A stretch of DNA of 64,000 nucleotides. Source: Toxorhynchites rutilus septentrionalis. Its lineage: Eukaryota > Arthropoda > Insecta > Diptera > Culicidae. The notes beneath the pieces were generated by a model. It was not told where the DNA came from, made no database searches, and saw only the letters and a list, made by a program, of their open reading frames with translations. Numbering within the stretch: the stretch's first letter is position 1; each line of letters starts with the position of its first letter. Where the stretch lies: positions 290,361,089 to 290,425,088 of the forward strand of contig NC_073746.1 of assembly GCF_029784135.1 (NCBI RefSeq), in the 5' to 3' direction. Made by a program: the position numbers and the translations under genes. Positions 32,248 to 43,400 of this stretch are shown here, piece by piece.

Positions 32248-32883
32248 GTTCAAAAGCTATGAATTTTCGAAAACAGTCGAGTATTTTAGAGAAAAATTGG
32301 AATTCCATTCCATTCTTTGTTTTAAAGAGGCTTTAAACTTTTCAGTTCATTCGCCTCTAACACAGAAAAAGAGGAAAAAGTCGATTTTTCGGACCACCCT
32401 ATATGGAAATGGGCACCCTAGTAAAAAATAAAAAAATATGGATCTTATATTTTGCGGTAAGGAACAAAACTACCACTTTTGAAGAAAGTCTGAGAACCAC
32501 TATATAGGTTTAGCATGGAATGGTTGATAAAGTAACCCAAAACATCACTCATATGAAAATTTGGTGGAATAAAAAGACCAATGGATAATAGAATTGTGCG
32601 CCGTCTTTTGAGCCAAATTTCAGGAAAACCTAGAGAATTCCTTTTCCCCTCTATCAATAATGAAAAACAAAACAGTGTTCAACAAACCCAATTTTTCACA
32701 TGGCAAAATCGGAAGGATGGCGTTCATCTGTAACATGCTGAAGTTAACATTTTAAAGTTAACACTTAGCCTCAAGAAAGGTTTTTGACAGTTCGATACCT
32801 ATAGCGAGACTAGATGAGAAATCTCAGATAATATACTTTTATACTCTCGCCCGGTTTAATTTTTGACCAAGTTGCAAATCACA
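32248..32883. other. Right part of a hairpin repeat, then AT-rich spacer
   Basis: Up to about 32520 this continues the hairpin-type repeat (CGGACCACCCTATATGGAAA, CTATATAGGTTTAGCATGG). GAGGCTTTAAACTTTTCAGTTCATTCGCCTC at 32330-32360 is a short repeat also present near 47.37 and, partly, 53.68 kb. From 32520 to 32883 nothing is recognised. Confidence 0.45.
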
Positions 32884-33070
32884 CAACACGCGGAACGCGA
32901 CAGGACACAACACTTATGGTTCTTACAAAATTAAAAAAGGATGGTAAATTTACCTTTTTAGTTGACCGGTTTCGGGCTCGATGTTGCCGATATACGGGAC
33001 TATATCCAACTGATTACAACACAAAAAAAACACCTTTGTACTGGTGAAGTACACGTCAGGAAAGATGAAG

Positions 33071-33815
33071 TCATTGAATGTTTTGTTTGGCCAAGTTGAA
33101 TAAATTCGATGTAATCGGAGCTTCAAACTCATTCGTAAGCGACGGCTCAGCAGTGTGGAAGTACATGGGTTCCCATGCTTTTAGATGGGATGCCTTCCTG
33201 ACACACTTTTTGAGTCTCGCGTTGTCCCAGTAAATTTCATGATTAAGCCCCGTAGAGTGAGCTGCTACACTCGATTCGTTGAGTCGCTTATTTTCCACAG
33301 CGTTTCTATGCTCCCTCAAACGTACCTTTAGCTTACGACGGGTTTGGCCAATGTACACCGCCGGGCAAGATTTACACGGAATCTCGTAAATACCGGACTT
33401 TTCGTCCGGCGGGATCTTATCCTTGAGGGAACACAGAAGATCTTTCAGTGTATGAGCGCTCTTATAGGCTGTTTGAAACCCGTGTTGTTTAAGGACTCCT
33501 TGAATGGCATTTGTCACTTTTGGGTAGAACGGAAAGCTGATCCTCTGAATATCCCCTTTCTGCGGATGAAGTGTGGTAGCGTTTAGGCGGTGTTTTTTCC
33601 GTTCGTGTTTCCGGAGGATATTGTTCATGAAGCCTTCGTTGTAACCATTCAAGAAAGCAGCCTCATGGATTTTCTTCCTTTCTGCTTCAAATTCACGTTT
33701 TTCCATCGGAATCTGGAAATGACGATGTGACATCGAACGAAAGGCAGCTTGCTTTTGTGCACCGAAATAGTTGAAGTCGGATGTTATATACCGGTCCGTA
33801 GAGGTCGGCTTTCGG
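33071..33815 (-). pseudogene. Penelope-like protein, C-terminal part with GIY-YIG endonuclease
   Basis: The sequence enters at YRKPTSTDRYI, a conserved stretch just after the reverse transcriptase active site in Penelope-like elements; the catalytic reverse transcriptase motifs themselves are missing. It continues KHERKKHRLNATTL, then the GIY-YIG endonuclease: SGIYEIPCKSCPAVYIGQTR, LKVRLREHRNAV and the SSVAAHSTGLNH stretch typical of these elements, ending at 33071. The frame opens 8 codons further upstream only because the adjacent inverted copy happens to be open, so I place the true border near 33815. The coding part shown has no stop. Confidence 0.9.
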
Positions 33816-33963
33816 TAGTGTGTGTCAGGAAGGCCTCCCATCTAAATGCATAGGAATCCATGTACATTCACACTGCTGAGCCGCCGCTTATGAATGAGTT
33901 TGAAGCCACGATTACATCGAATTTTTTAAACTTGACCAAACAAAACATCTAATGACTTCATCT

Positions 33964-34239
33964 GACGCTGCACCCGTGGCCGAGTGGTTAGCGTCTCACA
34001 TTATCATGCCGGGTGTTCGGGTTCGATTCCCGTTCTGGCCGGGGAGATTTTTCGTCAAAGAAATTTCCTTTGACTTGCACTGTGGACACGCGTATTCAAG
34101 AACTTGCCCCTCGGAATACATTCAAGGCGTGTTATTTGGCTTACGAAATCTCAATTAAGTATTAATAAATGACACTAGTTAATGCATACGTTGAGACGGC
34201 AAAAGTTCCACAGGGAACGTTTATGCCATCCAAAAAGAA
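33964..34239 (+). mobile_element. tRNA-derived SINE with 10-bp target duplication
   Basis: It begins GACGCTGCACCCGTGGCCGA. The A box is TGGCCGAGTGG and the B box GGTTCGATTCC, both close to consensus, so the head derives from a class II-type tRNA such as Ser or Leu. The body runs to TGCCATCCAAAAAGAA. The direct repeat GACTTCATCT at 33954-33963 and 34240-34249 is the target duplication. It lies within the inverted right copy of the Penelope-like element, so it is younger. It is not a functional tRNA gene, as the acceptor stem and 3' half do not pair. Confidence 0.9.
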
Positions 34240-34424
34240 GACTTCATCTTTCTTGACGTGTACTATACCAGTACAAAGGTGTTTCTTTGTGTTGTAATCA
34301 GTCGGATATCGTCCCGTAGATGGGCAACATCGAGCCCGAAACCGGTCGACTAAAAAGGTAAATTTACCATCTTTTTGAATTTTGTAAGAACCATAAGTGT
34401 TGTGTCCTGTCGCGTTCCGCGTAC

Positions 34425-35909
34425 AGCAGTTTGTACGTTAGCACAATATCTAAAAATGAGTGAAGCAAATGTTGCAAGAAACTCTTGCAGCTTGACAGAT
34501 AAAATGGTTAATATTTTTTTAAATTCGCGGGAAAGCCGATGACTAAAGATGTGTATCGAATCAATTCCAATCCTCCTTTGAATTTATTTAATTTTTCTAC
34601 GCAAACTAATTGTAAACAAAATGCTGCAAGCTACATTTAAGTGTTAACTCAGATTTCATGTTTGAACCTTTCAAATTAAAACAATGCTTGTTCCTCTTCA
34701 ATTAGACGTCAGTTTTGCTCCAACGTATTTTCATTCGTAGATACGATTCGTCATATTCAATTCCCTCGAGGAGACAAGTTGTTTCTGAATATGTTCCTTT
34801 GCGGAGAAACAGTTACATTTCTCATTAATTCATGCTACCATTTACCACTGTCTTACCCAACTCCACCAACTACATTTCAGTCAATCAGCACATCGATCTG
34901 GAAAATGATCTAGTTGAAATGTGTCAATTTCAATTCCACACAATGAACCATCACGATTAGTTCTATTTCTCCGCACACCGTGTAGTGCTTCTCGCACTTA
35001 CAACCCGCGCAAGTGAGCCCCATACATAACCCAATGCATCTTGGTAAACGGTGTACCGTGGCGTACGTTCGCTACATTAGCATCGCTCCCAGTGCAGTGA
35101 TTGATTTCCCAGGATGGGCAGAGTTCTGTAATTGTTATTTCACGCTTTGCCGGTGAACCATGTGGATATAAGAGAAGTGTGTAATACGCACCTTCTAAGG
35201 GAGAATGGATTTATCTTGACCGTGCTCTTAAAAGTTAAGGTAACAGCTACGTCAGTACGTAGATTAGTTAACCCTCAGTCATCTGTGATCGTTCTGTATT
35301 TTAGATACTGGATAACAAAAATGCTACGAATTTTATTTTTTGAGGTGCCCAAATTCTATATTTACGGTGTTTTATGGCCCAGCAGAAGTAGAGTATGCTC
35401 ATAAGCTGATCCTCTCAGCGAATATAAAGCTCAGAGAAACAGCTTGTATGAATGAGAGGAGAGCCCACCAGTGAACAGAAAAGAAACCGTTTCTCCACTG
35501 AAAGTGTTCTCTATGTATTCGTGCATTAATTCTCCAGTCTGCGCTCTCTTTTTCCTACTTTTTCTGAGCACATAATATAGATGCCAGATGTGAAGACATG
35601 TTTTCGTTTTGAAGACATTTAATTTTTTGAAAACATACTGAGGTCATTTCAAAGTATATGAAGCAATCGTTTGTGTGATTTATTGAATATGATTTAGAAA
35701 TATCGTGATGGTTTGCTCATTTTCTTTCATTGTGATTACATTTGAAGAAATTTATTCGTGTCATGCGTGTCAATGATATTTGAAAAAATCATTTGGCATC
35801 CCTCACATAAAAACGATTTCTCTCGTGAGAATGTTATCCGGGCGAAAGCGAGCAAATTGGCCCGATCACGGGTATGCCATACTGCCCGATGGTAAGCTGA
35901 TGCGCAAAA
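34425..35909. other. About 1.5 kb without recognised features
   Basis: No domain-bearing frame and no transposon end detected. Composition is less extreme than the repeats around it. This may be unique intergenic or intronic host DNA. Confidence 0.35.
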
Positions 35910-35911
35910 TA

Positions 35912-37200
35912 TTAGGCTGTCAAAAAAGTCCTGCGGTATTTTTTTTTGAATTTTCAATTGTTCATAAAATTAGTTACAATCACCTGTTTTAAGTCAAATA
36001 TGCGCCGTTTTGTTCGATGACTTGTTCCCAACGAGATGCCAACTTCATAATACCCCTGTTATAGAAGCTCGCTTCCTTATTGGTAAAAAACTCGGATAGC
36101 CAATTTTCACAGGCCTCTTTTGTGGCTAACTTCTGACTACCTAGCTCGTTCGCCATGGACAAAAACAGGTGGTAGTCACTTGGTGCAAGGTCCGGACTAT
36201 ACGGCGGATGCAAAAGAACCTCCCATCCGAGCTCCCGGAGCTTCTGGCGCGTCACCAAAGAAGTGTGTGGCCTGGCGTTGTCTTGATGGAAGACAATGCG
36301 GCCTCTGTTTATCAAAGATGGCCTCTTCTTCATGAGTGCTACCTTCAAGCGGTCCAGTTGTTGGCAGTACAGGTCCGAATTGAGCGTTTGGCCATAGGGA
36401 AGCAGCTCATAATAGATTATTCCTTGACAATCCCACCAAACACACAGCAGAACCTTCCTGGCCGTTAATGAGGGCTTGGCCACCGTCTGAGCCGCTTCAG
36501 CGGGCTTTGACCACGACCGTTTGCGCTTCACGTTGTTGTAAGTGACCCACTTTTCATCGCCAGTCACCATCCGCTTCAGAAACGGGTCGTTTTGTTGCGA
36601 TTCAGCAGCGATTCACATGCGTCGATACGATCAAAGATGCTTTTTGCGTCAACGTGTGTGGCACCCATACATCGAGCTTCTTTGTGAATCCAAGCTTCTT
36701 CAAATGGTTAATAACGGTTTGATGACTTATCCCCAGCTCTTGGCCGATGCTACGGCTGCTACTATGCCGGTCTTTCTCGGCTAATTCAGCGATTTTGTCG
36801 CAATTTTCGACGACAGGCCTTCCGGAGCGTGGCGCATCTTCGATGACCTCTACACCAGAACGAAAACGTTGAAACGTTGTGCGGTGGAAATGGAAACTGT
36901 ATCGGGTCCATAAACTGCACAAATTTTATTGGCAGCTTGAGATGCATTTTTGCCTTTGTCATAGTAGTACTATAAAATATGTCGGATTTTCTCTTTATTT
37001 TGCTCCATATTTGCGACACTATAACTCACGAACGACTTAACCAAACAAAACACTGTCAAGGACTATATTATAGCGAGCAAATAATAAAAAAATACCTTTC
37101 CAACAAGCTATAGTATGACTCGATACAATGAATACAACTAGAACTACGCGCTTACAACGATACCTCGCGGAAATACCGCAGGACTTTTTTGACAGCCTAA
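35912..37200 (-). mobile_element. Mariner element (DD34D), copy 1, inactive
   Basis: 1289 bp between TA dinucleotides. Inverted ends start TTAGGCTGTCAAAAAAGTCC and match for about 30 bp. It encodes a mariner transposase on the minus strand that is very similar to the copy at 50227-51500 but carries frameshifts. Both ends are complete. Confidence 0.95.
35989..37008 (-). pseudogene. Mariner transposase with at least two frameshifts
   Basis: The start, by comparison with the second copy, is ATG 37006-37008 (MEQNKEKIRH equivalent, here read as WSKIKRKSDI in the shifted frame). Compared with that copy, 4 bases are missing near 36870 (after STAQR) and 1 base near 36648 (after LTQK). The C-terminal half is open: VTGDEKWVTYNN (aspartate 1), VFHQDNARPH (aspartate 2) and DLAPSDYHLF (aspartate 3), with 34 residues between the last two. 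The helix-turn-helix SIGQELGISHQTVINHLKKL is intact. The catalytic half is clean. Confidence 0.93.
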
Positions 37201-37202
37201 TA

Positions 37203-37955
37203 TCAAATTGAGAAGGAAATGAATCCTTTCTTACCGTTTTCTTCATCTGAGATATTCACTGGGAACTCGACTCAATGAATATGACTCGCAGTTACCGCTT
37301 CTGAATCAGTTTCAAGCAACAAAAACCTTATAGAAATGATGTAGAAAATTACATCGAAAATCGCTTCGAAAGGGTTTTTTTTTCAATTTTTTAAAGCATG
37401 GTTTGCGAGAAAATCAAGTAGATCAAATTGCCCGACAGACGTGTTTGAGACACATCTCCTCTAAATTAACGAGCCAACTCGTTGGCAGGCACTGATGTCT
37501 AGCATGCTGATTCCCGTCCTATTTCAGAGAGAATGCTATACAGGTGCTGGTCAAATTTTGTGGGGGATGGGCGTCCTAAACCAGCCCCCTCGGATCTCAG
37601 GTGTGACGCCACCCAACGAATTACGAACCGTGTCGGGAACACAATGCTGTCAATTTAATTTATAATGCCTCTTCAATCAAACTCTGGAGATTGCGCTCTA
37701 GAACAATAAGAATATCGTCCAAAACAATAAAATAACATTCTCGGGTGAAAATGACATTCAACAAGCACAACAAACGGACTTGAGGTCATCTCCATCCGTT
37801 TGAACGGGAACGATCCAGAAAAAGATAATGTGAGTAGATTCCACACCGAATGAAAGATTGCAGAAACGCTGAAAAACCACTGGCGAGATGCAACCTAATT
37901 AAATTTTAGTTTACGTAATTAAATCGAAGTTTACGCGAAAAACGACTAGAATACC
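37203..37955. other. Spacer without recognised gene
   Basis: No coding or repeat signature recognised, apart from the AT-rich last 60 bp before the GACGTAG-family copy E7. Confidence 0.35.
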
Positions 37956-39105
37956 AAAAAATTATAGCAGGTTGTGTCCAAGATACGACCGCATTGTTGA
38001 CGTAGAACTACGCTGTTATTTTATATAAGTCGCTTGTTAATAACTTCGGATATTATTTTATAATGCTGTAAAATTTTAGAAATAACTGTTTAGTAGAATA
38101 GTTTGATCGCCCTGAATTCATTTATTGTAGAATCAGTTGACGATAATTGATTGATGATTTATTCTTGCCCTCGCAGAACAATACACTAGTTGATTGTATG
38201 TCGCAATTTGTTTCATGTCAATGCATTGAAAATTTACCTCGAACGTTATTCCGGTGACCTTTTTCGCAATTGACATAGACTCAGATACAGTCGATTCCCG
38301 CACTATTTTTACGTAAGGGTTATGAAACACGCATGTGCATACATGAATATCCATATTTCGGTGGCTTGAAGCGACTATATATACACACACTTATCTCCGT
38401 TCTGTCTCCTTTCTGTTAATATTGCCGGTCTAGATTAGCTAAGCTGTCATCCTTGGTGGATAGAGTTTTGCTACCGCCACGCGAAACTAAACAGACCATA
38501 TTCCAGAACATTTATTTTGTAATGTAATGTAATGGCGTCAGATTGATGCAATGATTGTAATGCCAGAGACATCAGCGAATGGATAACTTGGTCGAGTGCA
38601 CAGCTCAACCCGAAACGAAGGCATGTGATGACACAAAACAAGGAAGAACAAGCGAAGTTCATTGCTTTGAAAACAGAACGAGACTGAAAGTTTGCCTCAG
38701 CGAGATCCACTGTTTACATTCTAGGCAAATATTCCCCTTCGTTCTTCTTCCTTTCCTTTGTTCACGGAGACTTGAAAAATCTCACGATTTCTCGTCGCTC
38801 GTTGCTCGTCAATAAGTTGCTCGTTATTGACAGCTCTGTTCGGGAAAACACACAAATCAGTAGAACAAATGTATTGGAAAATGGAAACGCTTATAGTTTT
38901 CATGAATTTTACCTATTTACACACCAGGGGATTGTGATGTACGTAATATCAAATAAATCTTGGGGAATTTACCATTCGTTTGGTATGTAAATCGTCAAAA
39001 TCCGTTCGCGGCAAAAATAGTTATTAACGTTAACTTTATTTCATAAAAACGTGGCCTGTTTTCTGATTTGGCACCCTTAATGATAGACGTAGTTCTACGT
39101 CAAAA
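37956..39105 (+). mobile_element. GACGTAG-family repeat, copy E7 (reference copy)
   Basis: A 1.15-kb uninterrupted copy. It starts AAAAATTATAGCAGGTTGTG, followed by the stem GTGTCCAAGATACGACC and TTGACGTAGAACTACG (37997-38012). It ends GGCACCCTTAATGATAGACG TAGTTCTACGTCAAAA (motif 39086-39101). The interior shares TTGATTGATGATTTATTCTT and TCTATTCCGGTG-like blocks with E8, and GCTCGTTATTGACAGCTCTG with E4, E8 and E9. It contains AATCCCCTG-type sequence, inverted, exactly where copy E4 received its RTE insertion. The longest frames (60-85 codons) lack any recognisable domain. Confidence 0.65.
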
Positions 39106-40478
39106 GACCACACAAAGAGATATTATTTTATGCTAATGATCTATTAAAACCCGAAAGGAAAAAAATCCAGGGTTTTGGTTGGGAAGCAGTTACACTGTAT
39201 TTTTATAAGTTAAAAAAAATGTTTAAACAAAAATTAATAAAAAGACACGAGTCACGTAAACTTGAAACGTGGAAATTGCCTTACGTTATTGATCTAAACG
39301 AGATTAATATAATTGTATAGCTACACAGTATCGAATTAGTTGAAACTTTATACTCGTTATGTGTGAGCTGTACTAAAACTATCATTCAATCATCAGAATC
39401 AAAATTCTTCATATCATCCACTTTCATACAGAATTATAATTCTAATTACATTCATAGGTAGCCGCATATCATCATTAGCGCATTAGCGTCCCTTTTGCAT
39501 GAAAAAATAATTTAATTGAAATTAAATTATAATGGGTTTCTCCTAGAATTCAAAACCCTATTTTCACATAACCTGATATGAACACAATGCTCAGCGTACT
39601 TTATTATACAAATAACTAATAATTGAAAACAGTGTGCAGGCGGTGGCTTACCCCTTTCCAAAAATTGGAACCACATACGGTTTTGTTTCATCGTCGAGAA
39701 TCCATCGGTCTCATCGGTGCACACAACATGTACTTCCTAGAATCAACAGCGCCGTTGTTGCGCACAGGGAATGCACATTTTACAGCAAAGCAAAAAAAAT
39801 GGGACTAATTTGTTCTGTTCATAATGTATAACGTAATGAAACTCGCAGCATGGTGAGGTGGTGGGTGTAAGTGGACCTCGACAGCTTCAATTCGTTAGAT
39901 TACACTTTTTCCAGTGAACATGGACAAGGGAACGAGAAATTCCGATTGTATTTGGGTCATCCTAACAACTTCATACCGTGTAATGCCATTCCCAAAATAG
40001 CATGATAGAATTACCAAAGGTCGGAGCGAATTCGTTTATGATTGAATACGAAAATTGGTATTGTGTATTTGATGCTAATTAGCGCGACTACTTATTTCTA
40101 GATAATAGTTGTGGACTACCGTGGTGGAAAATTAAATAGAGGCTTCAAGAACATCTCCCAGCATGTCTGTCCAGGTTGGGGTGAAAGTAATCCATTATTT
40201 TCTCGATAGCTGGCTTTAGTGATCAATATCTAGCGAATATCGATCATATAATTTAGGCTTGTTGTAAATGTGAAGTTTCACACTAAAAAACATTATTTTG
40301 CTTTTTTTGTTTGTTCCATTCAGTTGTGAGTTACAGGGTGTTAACAATGGAGGTCAACAGAGAGAAGAATTCGATACATTTTACACTTTTTCTTTTTTAA
40401 AGGCGATAATGCAAGCTAGGTCGCTGAAATTGTGAATGGTGTTAATAGTGCCGATACTGTAGCAGTAAAATACTTGTA
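39106..40478. other. About 1.4 kb without recognised features
   Basis: Only short frames without domains; no transposon ends noticed. It ends at the A/T-rich tail of the R4-like element. Confidence 0.35.
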
Positions 40479-43400
40479 ATAATTTTTTTTTTGTTTTTTT
40501 TTTTGATTGGCAGACTTATCTCACTTCTTAACTAGGCGAACCTAGCCAGAATTTTCACCTGCCCCCGGGCTTCTGAATGCCAAAGGGGGACTAGGCTCTG
40601 CGGAATGCACGTATCTGCATGCTCGTGCTGTTTTAGTCCTGACCGAGGAATTGTCGGACAATCGCGCAGGTGCTAAGGATGACCGACTTTTGGATGCCGG
40701 CCAATTCCTTCTCGATGTTCAACACCTTTAGCGCTTCCAGAAGTGTCTTCGGGATAATTCCAGTTCCAGAGAGAACGACTGGAACAATTCTTGGGACCTC
40801 CCTTAGCCCCCACAGTTCCTTGAGCTCCACGGCCAATGGTCGGTACTTGCAGATTTTGCGACCGTGGGTCTCCTCCAGATTCTGGTTCAGTGGAATAGCG
40901 ACATCGATGATGGTGACTTTGCGGTCGCTCTTGTCGTAAACCATTATATCTGGGCGGTTGTGGTGGATCGAGAGGTCGGTCAGAACAGTGCGATCCCAGT
41001 ACAGCTTGAAACGGTCATTTTCCAGGACAGGTGCAGGCAGGTACCGGTAGTTTGGTACGTTGTCTTCCAGTAGAGCACATTGGAGCGCCAGTTGTCGATG
41101 AACAATACGGGCCACGTTGTTGTGGCGCTCGGTGTAGGCTGCGTTGGCCAAAACGGGACAGCCTCCCATAATGTGCTCTATGTTTTCACCTGGTTGATGG
41201 CACATCCGGCAAATGTCATCAACGTCTTGATGCCAGACGTACCGCCTGCAGTTTCTCGTCGGCATTATCCTGTCCTGGATGGCTATCATGTCGGCTTCTA
41301 CTACTGAAGAGAGTTCACCACGCGTTAGCCACAGATTAGATGCGGCCTTGTCGACGTGTGGCCGGTCCAGTTGATGGGGGTGGGCACCATGCACTGCCTT
41401 CTGCTTCCAAGCTGCAATCTTCTCCTCCACTGTCTGCAGATTGCAGTTGAGTTGGTACTCCGCTTGCGCCAAGTGCAGAGCGCTGTATCCTCTGTCGGCG
41501 GCGCAGACAGCCCGGTATAGCGCGTTTTGGTTGGCGCGTTCTGCGAAGTACTCGCGCAGTTGTCGTACCTGGGCAACACACAGTGCAGAAATGTCGACGA
41601 TTCCAAGTCCCCCTTCTTTGCGTGGTAGTGAAACTCTCTCCAGTGCCGATTGAGGATGGTGCATTCCGGCCTCTTTGAATGCTTTCCTCATCCTCCTCTC
41701 AAGGTCCTCTAGGTTAGTTTTGCTCCATTTGACTACACCAAAACTGAAGGTCAGCAGGGGAACCGCGAATGTGTTGATCGCGCGTACCTTGTTCCCCGCG
41801 TTGAGGAAAGTCCTCAGGACACAGTTCACTCGACTCAAGAACTTGTCTCGCAGCTCCGTCTTGATGTCGGAGTGGCGAATCCCGGTGAGCTGTCGGAATC
41901 CAAGATATTTATAGGATTCGCCACGAACCATGTCTCTTATAAACTCGCCGTCATAGACCTCGTAGCCTCCGGATTCGGTAAGTTGTCCTTTCAGCAGGTG
42001 GACACAGCGACACTTGTCGAGGCCGAACTCCATACAGATGTCCCTGCTTATGTCTTCGACAACCCGGATAGCTACACCTAGACGCTGACGTGAATCAGCG
42101 TAGACCTTGAGATCGTCCATGTAAAAGGTATGGGTCACTTCTTCGTGGGCGCCGTCGCCATACCTTATTTTATAGCCATGACCGTTTCTATTGAGCGTCC
42201 TACTGAGGGGGTTCAGTGCCAGACAAAACCAAAGCGGGCTGAAAGAGTCGCCTTGGAATATCCCCCTCTTTATCTGCAGCGTTCTAGACTGCAACACATT
42301 TTCCCCATCACTGAGGTGCAGAGACGTACTCCACTGCCTCATCGCATGCTGCAGGAACCTAACGACGACGGGATCAATTTTGTAGAGCTCCAATACCCGG
42401 ACGAGAAACGAGTGAGGTATGGAGTCATAAGCCTTCCTGTAATCGATGTAGGCCATACTTAGGTTCCGCTGGTTATATACCGCCTGGCCGACTATGGCTG
42501 CGTCGATGATGGCCTGGTCTTTGCAGCCATGCGTATTTTTCCTGCATCCTTTCTGCTCTTCTGCGATGATGTGATGCTGTTCGCAGTGAGCAGAAACTTT
42601 GGCGGTAATTATGCTGCTCAGTATTTTGTACAGACTCGATAGGCACGTTATCGGTCTGTACTTTGATGGGTTCAATGTGTTGCTGTCTTTCGGGAGGAGG
42701 AAGGTGACGCCACGGGTGGCGAATTCAGGAAGGTTGTGTGGGTCACGTAGCACCTTGTTGAAGCACTCAGCTATCTTTGGATGTGCGACGGTCAGCTTCT
42801 TGTGCCAAAAGTTCTGGACACCATCGGGGCCCGGTGCTGCCCAGTTCCTCAGGTACCGCGAGGCTTCGCGGACATCGTTCTCTCCGACGATGATAGCTGG
42901 CATCTCTCCAATTTCACCACAACTCTCCTCCTCCCGTCTTAACCACATTTGCCCGTCGCGATGTTCTACTGGGGTCTCCCAAATACCAGCCCAGAAGTTC
43001 GTCACATCGCTAATATCTGGCAAACCTTCGCGGTAGTCGGGCTTCTCGTCGCTAATGTGGTCGTAGAACGCTTTTTCGTTATCTCTGAACATCCGATTTT
43101 GTTCCTGGCGCTTTGCAGAGTCAGAGTAACGTTTCAGCCGTTTAGTTAGGGCGCTCAATTGCTGTACCAGTGTGTCGAGTTTTTCCGTCAGCTGGTGAGC
43201 TCCCAGCTGGCGAAGTTCAGTAGGTCGCACGATCACAGCAACTTGGCGACATAATTTCGCCGATCTGCTGCCTCTTTTGTACGCCATCAGTCTTCCAATT
43301 GCGGCGCGCTTGTTTAGGATCCGTTGCTCCAATCTCCTTCGCCATGGAGGCTCACGCCTTTCACGGAGATGTTGGAGCAGTCCGCCTCTTGGCCTAATAC

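Larger units (their letters stand above)
32884..34424 (-). mobile_element. Penelope-like element with an inverted copy of its own 3' end
   Basis: The 5'-truncated element on the minus strand covers 32884-33815. From about 33818 a second copy of its 3' end follows in opposite orientation to 34424. The outer ends match inverted: CGGAACGCGACAGGACACAA at 32891 and TTGTGTCCTGTCGCGTTCCG at 34399. The inner matching parts include GACCGGTTTCGGGCTCGATG and CACACTGCTGAGCCG. Partial inverted or tandem copies are characteristic of Penelope-like elements. A SINE with its own target duplication interrupts the right copy. Confidence 0.85.

Noticed and set aside
33964..34239. A possible functional tRNA gene (good A and B boxes)
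   Set aside because: Only the promoter-bearing 5' part is tRNA-like; acceptor stem pairing is absent, the unit is 276 bp long with a target duplication, so it is a SINE.
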